Below, piece after piece: positions 1 through 7,208 of a DNA stretch of 64,000 nt. Under the pieces are notes generated by a model. It worked only from the letters and a program-made list of their open reading frames with translations, ran no database searches and was not told the DNA's origin. Positions within the stretch are counted from its first letter, which is position 1. Each line of letters starts with the position of its first letter. The position numbers were made by a program, and so were the translations under genes. Origin of the DNA: Pseudobdellovibrionaceae bacterium. GTDB lineage: Bacteria; Bdellovibrionota; Bdellovibrionia; Bdellovibrionales; UBA1609. Location: NCBI GenBank assembly GCA_947444305.1, contig CANEZP010000010.1, forward strand, positions 1 through 64,000. Reading direction: 5' to 3'.

Positions 1-365
1 ATGGCGCCGGTGGTACGAATTGTACTTCTGATATCCGCTTAAAAAATAACGTTGCACCGATTCAAAATGCGCTCGCTAAAGTGTTGTCACTACGGGGTGT
101 GGAGTTCGATTGGAACCAAAACTCCTTAAGCCGTGGCCGGCACGATATCGGCGTGATCGCGCAAGAAGTAGAAAAGCACTTCCCAACTGCGGTGATCACG
201 GACGCATCATCTGGATTTAAAAAAGTAGATTACGCAGTTATGGTTGCGCCCTTGATCGAATCGATCAAGGAGTTGAATGAAAAGCTTAACAAAGCCGAGC
301 AAAACAACGCTTTGCTCAAAGCTTACCTTTGCAAACAGGATCGCACTGCCGAATTCTGCCTTTAA
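1..365 (+). CDS. C-terminal part of a peptidase S74 / intramolecular chaperone domain fibre-like protein (5' truncated by window)
   Basis: Frame 3 is open from the window start and reads GAGGTNCTSDIRLKNNVAPIQNALAKVLSLRGVEFDW...DIGVIAQEVEKHFPTAV...YAVMVAPLIESIKELNEK, the S74 signature, followed by a coiled coil and C-terminal tail. Confidence 0.88.
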   Translation, partial: GAGGTNCTSDIRLKNNVAPIQNALAKVLSLRGVEFDWNQNSLSRGRHDIGVIAQEVEKHFPTAVITDASSGFKKVDYAVMVAPLIESIKELNEKLNKAEQNNALLKAYLCKQDRTAEFCL

Positions 366-1351
366 TGCGCGAGTAGCTGGGCGAGTTCGATGAGTTCGTT
401 TGGGACGCGGCGTTTTTTGGTGGTGGATTCTTTAAGTGGGACCGAGACGACTTGGTTGGCTTGCACGCCGACCATTACGTTGGTCATTCCCTGTTGCAAA
501 ACGCGAACGGCCGCGTTGCCTAAACGCGAAGCGAGAATACGGTCGCGGGCGGTCGGTGGGCCGCCGCGCTGAATGTGACCGAGCACGCAAACCTTCGCTT
601 CAAAACCTACGCGCCGGCGAATTTGCTCGGCAAGATCGTACGCGCGCCCGACTTTTTGGCCTTCGGCCGCAACTAATATAGAAGATGATTTGCCGCGGGC
701 CATGCCGCGCTTGATGGACTGGATTGCTTGGTCGACGTTCGCCATCGTCTCGGGAATAAAAACTTCTTCGGCGCCGCCGGCGACGCCGACGTCGATCGCG
801 ATGAAACCGGAATCGCGGCCCATCACTTCAACGATGAACAAACGGTCGTGCGAAGCGGCGGTGTCGCGGATGCGGTCAATCGCTTCGAGCGCGGTGTTCA
901 GCGCAGTATCGAAACCGATCGTTTCCTCGGTGCCCCAGATGTCATTGTCGATCGTGCCGGGAACACCCACCACTTGGAAGCCATGTTCGTTAGCGAGCAA
1001 ATGACCGCCGTTGAACGTACCGTCACCGCCGATAACGACGAGCGCTTGCACACCGGCCTCGCGCAAATGTTTCGCGCCGATCGCGCGATTTTCAGACTTG
1101 TGAAATTCGGGGCAGCGGCCGGATTTTAAAATGGTGCCGCCGCGCTGGATGATGTTGGCGACGGAGCCGGCCTGCATCGTAATGATTTTGTTTTGCAACA
1201 AACCCATGTAGCCGCTTTGAATGCCGACCACATCGATGTTGTTAAACAGGGCCGACCGCACCACCGAGCGAATGGCGGCGTTCATGCCGGGAGCGTCACC
1301 ACCACTGGTCAATACGGCTATCTTCTTAAGCGGAGCGTTTTCTTGTGCCAT
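362..1351 (-). CDS. pfkA: ATP-dependent 6-phosphofructokinase
   Basis: KKIAVLTSGGDAPGMNAAIR, GGDGTFNGG, PGTIDNDIWGTEETIGFDTALNT motifs; start set at MAQENAPL rather than the longer ORF start at 1432. Confidence 0.95.
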   Translation of the reverse strand: MAQENAPLKKIAVLTSGGDAPGMNAAIRSVVRSALFNNIDVVGIQSGYMGLLQNKIITMQAGSVANIIQRGGTILKSGRCPEFHKSENRAIGAKHLREAGVQALVVIGGDGTFNGGHLLANEHGFQVVGVPGTIDNDIWGTEETIGFDTALNTALEAIDRIRDTAASHDRLFIVEVMGRDSGFIAIDVGVAGGAEEVFIPETMANVDQAIQSIKRGMARGKSSSILVAAEGQKVGRAYDLAEQIRRRVGFEAKVCVLGHIQRGGPPTARDRILASRLGNAAVRVLQQGMTNVMVGVQANQVVSVPLKESTTKKRRVPNELIELAQLLAH

Positions 1352-1402
1352 GAGTTTTTCTAAGCGAAAAAGTAATTTCCTGCAAGGCCAGGCGTGGAAA
1401 TG

Positions 1403-1519
1403 AAAAAGGCTGCGGTAACGCAGCCTTTTCACAGTCGGTGGCTGCAGTAACGCAGCCTTCTCACATTTGGTGGCTGCGGTAATGCAGCCTTGGCAGAAAG
1501 GACCGCAAGCCTGCGGTCC
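1403..1519. repeat. Tandem hairpin array: three ~32-bp units each with a GGCTGC..GCAGCC hairpin, plus a fourth unrelated hairpin (GGACCGCA-AGCC-TGCGGTCC)
   Basis: GGCTGCGGTAACGCAGCC (1408), GGCTGCAGTAACGCAGCC (1440), GGCTGCGGTAATGCAGCC (1472), period 32; the one at 1403-1428 has an A tract on one side and a T tract on the other (bidirectional terminator-like). Confidence 0.85.
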
Positions 1520-1534
1520 GTAACTTCAGAAGTT

Positions 1535-1807
1535 CTAGCGAACCAAGTTCTTGAATTCAGCGCCCGGGCGGAACTTCGGGAAAGAAGTCGCGGGGATTTT
1601 GATCGCTTTGCCCGTTTGGGGATTGCGGCCGGTGCGTGCTTTGCGCTTGGCTTTTACGAAAGTGCCGAAACCAACCAATTTAACTTCGTCGCCTTTTTTA
1701 ACGGATTTTTTGATGGTGTCGAGAGTGCAATCGAGCCATTTTTCAGTTTGTGCTTTAGTCATTCCGATTTCGCCGGCTACTTTTTCAATGAGTTCTGCTT
1801 TATTCAT
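1535..1807 (-). CDS. hup: HU family DNA-binding protein
   Basis: MNKAELIEKVAGEIGMTKAQTEKWLD...GFGTFVKAKRKARTGRNPQTGKAIKIPA. Confidence 0.95.
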   Translation of the reverse strand: MNKAELIEKVAGEIGMTKAQTEKWLDCTLDTIKKSVKKGDEVKLVGFGTFVKAKRKARTGRNPQTGKAIKIPATSFPKFRPGAEFKNLVR

Positions 1808-1892
1808 GTATTTCCCCCATATGGAAAATCAGTTGTTGTGTCTTGGATAGGGAACATTCAAGCGTCCCGGGGATTGGGGCGTCAATGAAAAA

Positions 1893-2135
1893 TTAATTAA
1901 GCTCATCATTCGAAGGCGATTCTGGCGGGGTGGCATCAATACCCGAGCGCTCATCTTCGTTTTCGTTGACACGGTCGTTTTCGCTATCGCTTTGGGATTC
2001 AACGGGGACGCGATATTTTTCTTCGGCCCATGCGCCAAGATCGAGAATTGAACAGCGTTCCGAGCAGAACGGCCGGTATTTATTTTGCGGAGTGAACTCA
2101 ACTTCTTTTTTGCAAGTGGGACATTTCACTTTCAT
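1893..2135 (-). CDS. yacG: DNA gyrase inhibitor YacG / zinc-binding protein
   Basis: [14 protein letters not shown]...[25 protein letters not shown]; four Cys. Confidence 0.88.
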   Translation of the reverse strand: MKVKCPTCKKEVEFTPQNKYRPFCSERCSILDLGAWAEEKYRVPVESQSDSENDRVNENEDERSGIDATPPESPSNDELN

Positions 2136-2151
2136 AGATTTGTCTTTATAC

Positions 2152-2184
2152 AAAAAAACCCCGCGCAGCAAGCGACGGGGTTTG
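2152..2184 (-). terminator. Intrinsic terminator downstream of the 2207-2878 gene
   Basis: Minus strand AAACCCCGTCGCTTGCTGCGCGGGGTTTTTTT. Confidence 0.8.
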
Positions 2185-2206
2185 TTAATTCGCCGGAATA
2201 AAATTC

Positions 2207-2878
2207 TTAGCGGACGTAAGGCACAACGCCGGGGCCGGGCTGGCCGTAGGCGGCGGACTGTGCGTAATCGCTACGTTGACCTTGTAACTGACCCGAAGCG
2301 ATCGGCACGCCACGGTAGAACAACGTCGTCGTCATCGTGTTGCCGTACGGCGTGATGAACGTGTTCGACAATTGAATCGTGTTGTTCGGAGCGACGATGG
2401 GTTGCGGATAAACTTGCGCTTGGATGTACTGGCGATTGTCGATCACGACCATGTTGAAACCACTTACGTTGTTTACCGTCGATACCGAAGCACGGCGCGC
2501 TAAGCGATTGCGTGACCAGCCGTAGTTTTCGAAGGGGGTGATCGTTACGCGGCCTTGGGGACCGTCGGCACGAATCGAAACGCCTAAGTACTGCGAAGGC
2601 TGATTACATTGCCAACCTTGACATAAACCATTTTCGGCGAGGAATTGGCGGTACAAGATTATTTGTGCGGGCGAAATAATCAAATTACCTCTCCAGCGTC
2701 CACCACCGTTGAAGGGCACTTGACCGACGCAACCACCGGTTGCGGGATCGATCGCGCATACACCGGCGCCGTACACGGGCGCGGGCGCGGCGGCGTTGTT
2801 GCCTTTTTTACCGGGGCACGCGGTTAACGTGACGGCGGCGGCGATCATCATTCCAACTTTTACGTACCAGTTCTTCAT
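2207..2878 (-). CDS. Hypothetical lipoprotein
   Basis: [27 protein letters not shown] lipobox-type signal. Confidence 0.75.
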   Translation of the reverse strand: MKNWYVKVGMMIAAAVTLTACPGKKGNNAAAPAPVYGAGVCAIDPATGGCVGQVPFNGGGRWRGNLIISPAQIILYRQFLAENGLCQGWQCNQPSQYLGVSIRADGPQGRVTITPFENYGWSRNRLARRASVSTVNNVSGFNMVVIDNRQYIQAQVYPQPIVAPNNTIQLSNTFITPYGNTMTTTLFYRGVPIASGQLQGQRSDYAQSAAYGQPGPGVVPYVR

Positions 2879-3024
2879 AAATTTCTCCGTGAGAAAAACC
2901 CTGGAGCTCATTGCTCCGAGGTTCCTATCATCACGATGTGTGCCACCGCGCCCGGCAATTAAATCAACGCTCGCGGTGAACCATGTAAGAATCCACGCTG
3001 TACATTGTTACCGGGTGTGACGAA

Positions 3025-3630
3025 TTACGGCTTCTTCTGCTCAGCACTTGGACAAGTTTCTTTTACCTCGAGCGGAACAGGATCGACTTCTTCCGAATAC
3101 TCAACTTTCAAGATAACCGTGCCGCGCTCGGCGACTTCCGAACGAAGACAATTGTTCGCGGGCCCTAGCTGCAAGCAGCGGCTGAATTCGTAGTCTATAT
3201 AATTGTCGGTATTTTTAAGCATCAGCGTGCGGCGCGTGCCTTTGCTGGTCGTAAACTGAACTTCCATCCGCGTGTCCGTGAGATTGCGGTTCTTGATCAC
3301 ACCCTGAGCGCAAGTCGTACGATTGATCGCCGAGACCGTATAAGGACCGCTGTTCGGTGCGAGCGTGAGGGCTTGCAAGGTATAGGATTCTTTTGGATCT
3401 TTCGACGTCTCGCGTGTCGTGGTGGTTTGGCCGGCGCAATTCGTGCGAGCTACATTCTTGAAAACGCGTGTTAGCTTGAACACGTCGGTGCGAACGGCGG
3501 CGTTTTGGTTCAATGATTTATCGCTGCCGCAGGGGGGGCCGGGCGGGGCAGACTTCTTCTCTTTTTGGCAACCGGCGGCCAATATTGAGCAAGCAAGAAT
3601 AAGCGAAATTGAATAGGTTGAATTAAGCAT
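3025..3630 (-). CDS. Hypothetical lipoprotein
   Basis: MLNSTYSISLILACSILAAGCQKEKK lipobox. Confidence 0.75.
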   Translation of the reverse strand: MLNSTYSISLILACSILAAGCQKEKKSAPPGPPCGSDKSLNQNAAVRTDVFKLTRVFKNVARTNCAGQTTTTRETSKDPKESYTLQALTLAPNSGPYTVSAINRTTCAQGVIKNRNLTDTRMEVQFTTSKGTRRTLMLKNTDNYIDYEFSRCLQLGPANNCLRSEVAERGTVILKVEYSEEVDPVPLEVKETCPSAEQKKP

Positions 3631-3677
3631 GGCGGGGCCCTCGTTTCGCGAGAAAGAGAGCAATAGCTAAGCCATCG

Positions 3678-5237
3678 TTAAAAGCGGTTTGAGCAGGCCT
3701 TTCGCCGCTCCGGTTCATGACCGAGCAGAAATCTTTTCTGTAGGTCAAAGAAAAGAGTGCGTGAAAGCGCGTGGTTTCCGGGGCCGAGTTTCCGGCACAG
3801 AACGCTACTCACCGGGAGGTAAAATTCTTGGGAAGCTTGAGAAATTAAATTCTGAATAGCCACATTAACCATGACGGAATTCAATAGCAGATCCACGGCC
3901 CGCGCACCGTAAAGGGGACGCTGAGCCATATCGATTCCGGAAAAACAATCGTTGTTGACGGACTCCGTAGCGCCAAGTCGGCCGCGGCCGTTGAACATTT
4001 GGATATCGTTCGCCAAAGACAAGATCGGTCCGGGCTCAAGCTTGATTTTTTTGCTTATAAATTTCAACGCGAGGCTATTTCGTAATTCTTTTGAAGCATT
4101 GTCGTCACTGACGAGACCTTTTACCTTTACGCAACAGAGATGATCTTCCGGCTTCTCGACCACGGAGAACCATGCGGGAACTCCCGCCTGGATGGGCCCG
4201 GTGGTCGAACAAAGGTATTTCGTTGGTGAATCTGCATTTGCCCAAGGGGTGCTCATTTCTTTGATCGTCTTAGAAGCCATGATGGTCGCCACGGTCGAAC
4301 GATCTAGCTTTGATCTAAGCTCGGCCTCTTTTAATGCCTTTGGTTCAGAGAGATTGGCGAAAAAAGCCTTTTCATCAAGCGATGCTCTGCTTACCATCGC
4401 GTCGGTCAGTAATCCCTCACGGATCTCTGTATTTTCACAAACCGAGTCAGAAAGTTCCCGTTCAAGATTCTGAAGTGGGCAACCTCGCGCAAGCGCCGAT
4501 TGGATCTCGGCTAAGAGAGTGGTTTGATTCCTAAAATAATCACTTCGATTGCGAAGACTCTCGTAGAATTTGTCTAGTGCAGGACGGGTTTTTTTCAGTT
4601 CGGCTTTCAACCGGGCTTTTTGCATAAAAATTCGTTGGGCTTGCGCGATCTCTTCAGGCGAGGAGTGGCGCCACTCAGGCATTTTTCGGTAGAGGCAGCC
4701 TAACGAATCAAAAAGCGGAAGAGCGTCGATCGGTAAATCACCGTAACCATATTCATAACCTTGCGTCGGCGAAGTATCGAGCAAAGGCGGAGATTCCAAC
4801 AAAGCAATAACTATCGCCAAATTAGGATCAACGCCGGCCGCCAGCGAAATCGCGATGAGCCTTTTCATCTTTTCTACGCTGTAATTTGGCGCTCGCAAAG
4901 CGAGGTTCGGACCCTTCCACGGATAGCTTACCGCGAGCTTCCCGGACTCGGGCGGGCGGTTGCGCTGTCGATTGCACGATTCGCTCAACGCTTGGTAATG
5001 CAAAAACTCCGCGACTGGATTTTGCTTTTGCGAATCGTGATTGTGTGGAGTGTTTCCGTTATTCGAGCAAGCAAGATAATCGGCTCGAGATTTTTGCAGC
5101 CAAGAGGCGTTCGCCGAAGGTTCGCCTTTTACGGTACGGATAGAGCCTTCCGCATCGCAGTCGATCCGTATCTGGGCGTGCGCGGCGAAACCCAGGCACC
5201 CGCTAAATAACAATAGAATAATTTTGCCGGACATCAT
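3678..5237 (-). CDS. Hypothetical secreted protein
   Basis: 519-aa ORF, N-terminal signal peptide MMSGKIILLLFSGCLGFAAHAQIR. Confidence 0.75.
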   Translation of the reverse strand: MMSGKIILLLFSGCLGFAAHAQIRIDCDAEGSIRTVKGEPSANASWLQKSRADYLACSNNGNTPHNHDSQKQNPVAEFLHYQALSESCNRQRNRPPESGKLAVSYPWKGPNLALRAPNYSVEKMKRLIAISLAAGVDPNLAIVIALLESPPLLDTSPTQGYEYGYGDLPIDALPLFDSLGCLYRKMPEWRHSSPEEIAQAQRIFMQKARLKAELKKTRPALDKFYESLRNRSDYFRNQTTLLAEIQSALARGCPLQNLERELSDSVCENTEIREGLLTDAMVSRASLDEKAFFANLSEPKALKEAELRSKLDRSTVATIMASKTIKEMSTPWANADSPTKYLCSTTGPIQAGVPAWFSVVEKPEDHLCCVKVKGLVSDDNASKELRNSLALKFISKKIKLEPGPILSLANDIQMFNGRGRLGATESVNNDCFSGIDMAQRPLYGARAVDLLLNSVMVNVAIQNLISQASQEFYLPVSSVLCRKLGPGNHALSRTLFFDLQKRFLLGHEPERRKACSNRF

Positions 5238-5239
5238 GA

Positions 5240-5851
5240 CTAGATGTTGAAACTCATCCCGGCCATGACCAGCACGCCTTGGTTGTAGTTTTGGCCACCG
5301 CCACGAAGGCCGTCCATCAAGCCGCGGTTGTAGGTCGCTTCGATGATGAAGTCGCTTTTCTTGGTGAACATCAATCTACCGCCGGCACCGATGGCGCCGA
5401 TCACGTCGATTTTATTCGTGTCCGCACGTGAGCTCGAAAGTTCGAAGGCGGGCATGAAGCCGAATTTACCGTACCAGCTTTGCGCACGCATCGAGATCAC
5501 GCGCAACTTCGCCATCATCGGCAGCGTCAAAAGAGTCGAACCTTGTGCTTGCAACGCGAGGAAGCCGGTTTCAAGTTTGCGTTCGGCCCCGCCAAATTCG
5601 AAAGTTAAACCGCCACTCAATTTTTGTTTAGCCGTGCCGGTATCTTTACCTGAGTATTCGAAATTGGAAACGCCGAGCTGGGGGTTGATCTTCATCCCGA
5701 GGTCGCTGAGACGTGGTTCGCGAACTTCATCCATATTCATGGAGCTTGAGCCGGCCGCGCTGGATTCGGTTTCTGACGACTGCGCCAAAACCGGCTCGAC
5801 AAGTGTCAAAAGCATCGCCACTCCGACCAACCAAATTACCGCTTTTTTCAT
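5240..5851 (-). CDS. Hypothetical outer-membrane protein (beta-barrel-like)
   Basis: Signal peptide; alternating hydrophobic strands; C-terminus GMSFNI. Confidence 0.65.
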   Translation of the reverse strand: MKKAVIWLVGVAMLLTLVEPVLAQSSETESSAAGSSSMNMDEVREPRLSDLGMKINPQLGVSNFEYSGKDTGTAKQKLSGGLTFEFGGAERKLETGFLALQAQGSTLLTLPMMAKLRVISMRAQSWYGKFGFMPAFELSSSRADTNKIDVIGAIGAGGRLMFTKKSDFIIEATYNRGLMDGLRGGGQNYNQGVLVMAGMSFNI

Positions 5852-5912
5852 ATACTTAGCTCCTTCGTAAAAGACCGTCTAATATTACATAGTTCACGGG
5901 GCGTGCCGGACA

Positions 5913-5950
5913 CCGTAGGGTACGGAGCGCCTCGTAGGGTACGGAGCGCC
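5913..5950 (-). repeat. Two tandem copies of a 19-bp hairpin-forming unit GGCGCTCCGTACCCTACG(A/G) at the 3' end of lgt
   Basis: Direct reading; same unit occurs at 25051-25107. Confidence 0.85.
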
Positions 5951-6690
5951 TAAACTAGGCGGCGGTGGCCCGGGCGCATGATGAGGCTGAGGAAGCCGGC
6001 GAGGCCGAGGGCTAAACTCATCCACGTGCCGATGCTGATGCCGTAAAGCATGGGACCGCGGGGATCGTCGCGGAAATATTCCATCATCACGCGGCCCAAT
6101 GCATGTAAGACCAGCCAGACGGAGAAAAGGGTTCCCGCCATGCGCACTTTCGGTTCGATCTTTAATAACAAAAGACAAACGCCGAGTTCCCAGATGGTGG
6201 CGTAGAGCTGGGTGGGGTGGCGCATTCCGCCGTGCATGGTGACCGCCCAGGGGAGTTCGCAAAAACGTCCGTAGCAACAACCGTTAAGAAAACAAGCGAC
6301 GCGCCCGATGGCGTAGCCGAGCGAAATACAAGGGATCGCGACGTCGGCCCAAAACCAAAACGCTTCGCTGTTGAGTACGCAAAATACGGTGCACGCGAGC
6401 CACGAACCCACCACGCCGCCGAGAAAGACGAAGCCGCCGTTCCAGATCTGTAATATCGCGAGTGGATGTTGCCGGTAAAATTCGGGCTCTTCCCAAAAGA
6501 CGTGGAGCAAACGTGCGCCGACGAAGCCGCCGATCAAACACACGAGCGTCATGTCGATGGCGGTGACGCGAATCAAATTGCGCTTTTCACAGCGTTTAAG
6601 AAACCACAGCGTGCACACGATGCACGCGAGGCTGATCACCAAAAAATACGTAGAAATTTGCAGCGAGAATAAATGAATAACCGGGAACAT
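5950..6690 (-). CDS. lgt: Prolipoprotein diacylglyceryl transferase
   Basis: GFVGARLLHV...GGFVFLGGVVGSW...GRVACFLNGCCYGRFCELPW...RHPTQLY. Confidence 0.93.
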   Translation of the reverse strand: MFPVIHLFSLQISTYFLVISLACIVCTLWFLKRCEKRNLIRVTAIDMTLVCLIGGFVGARLLHVFWEEPEFYRQHPLAILQIWNGGFVFLGGVVGSWLACTVFCVLNSEAFWFWADVAIPCISLGYAIGRVACFLNGCCYGRFCELPWAVTMHGGMRHPTQLYATIWELGVCLLLLKIEPKVRMAGTLFSVWLVLHALGRVMMEYFRDDPRGPMLYGISIGTWMSLALGLAGFLSLIMRPGHRRLV

Positions 6691-7208
6691 TAGGCGCCGG
6701 CTTGGAGGCGCGCTTTTTTCTCGGCGCGGTCACGAACCGTCATGAGGACCAGCAATAAAATCACGCCACCGACGATGGCCGAGTCGGCCACGTTAAACGC
6801 GGGGTAAGACCAAGAATCTTTGTAGTGCACGTCCAAGAAGTCGATGACGTAACCGAAGCGTAAGCGGTCGATGTAATTGCCGACCGCGCCGCCGAAGATG
6901 GCCGATAGCGCGAACACCTGCCAACGATCGGTGTTGGGCACGCCCTTCAGCATATAGACGATAATTCCCATCGCGATGGGCGGCATCGATTTAAAAAAAG
7001 CATCGCGGAAACCTTCGGGCATCTCGCGGAAAATTCCGAACGCGGCGCCGATGTTGCGCACGTATGTAATGTGGAAAATGTCTTGAATGACGGGAAACGT
7101 TTCGCCGAGACCAAAATTCGCGTGAACGTAAATTTTGGTGATTTGATCCAACGCCACGAGAAAGCCGGCGAAGGTGGCGAGGACAAGGTATTTACTTTCT
7201 AATTTCAC
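6690..7208 (-). CDS. lspA: Lipoprotein signal peptidase (signal peptidase II)
   Basis: ALDQITKIYV...NIGAAFGIF...GGAVGNYIDRLRFGYVIDFLDVHYKD...FNVADSAI; GTG start overlaps the ileS stop (GTGA). Confidence 0.94.
   Translation of the reverse strand: MKLESKYLVLATFAGFLVALDQITKIYVHANFGLGETFPVIQDIFHITYVRNIGAAFGIFREMPEGFRDAFFKSMPPIAMGIIVYMLKGVPNTDRWQVFALSAIFGGAVGNYIDRLRFGYVIDFLDVHYKDSWSYPAFNVADSAIVGGVILLLVLMTVRDRAEKKARLQAGA

Noticed and set aside
1403-1490. 32-bp period repeats as a CRISPR array
   Set aside because: Repeats are adjacent with no unique spacers beyond ~14 bp, no cas genes nearby, and the unit is a terminator-like hairpin.
1829-2101. 90-aa minus ORF overlapping yacG in another frame
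   Set aside because: No recognisable domain, overlaps the convincing YacG frame.
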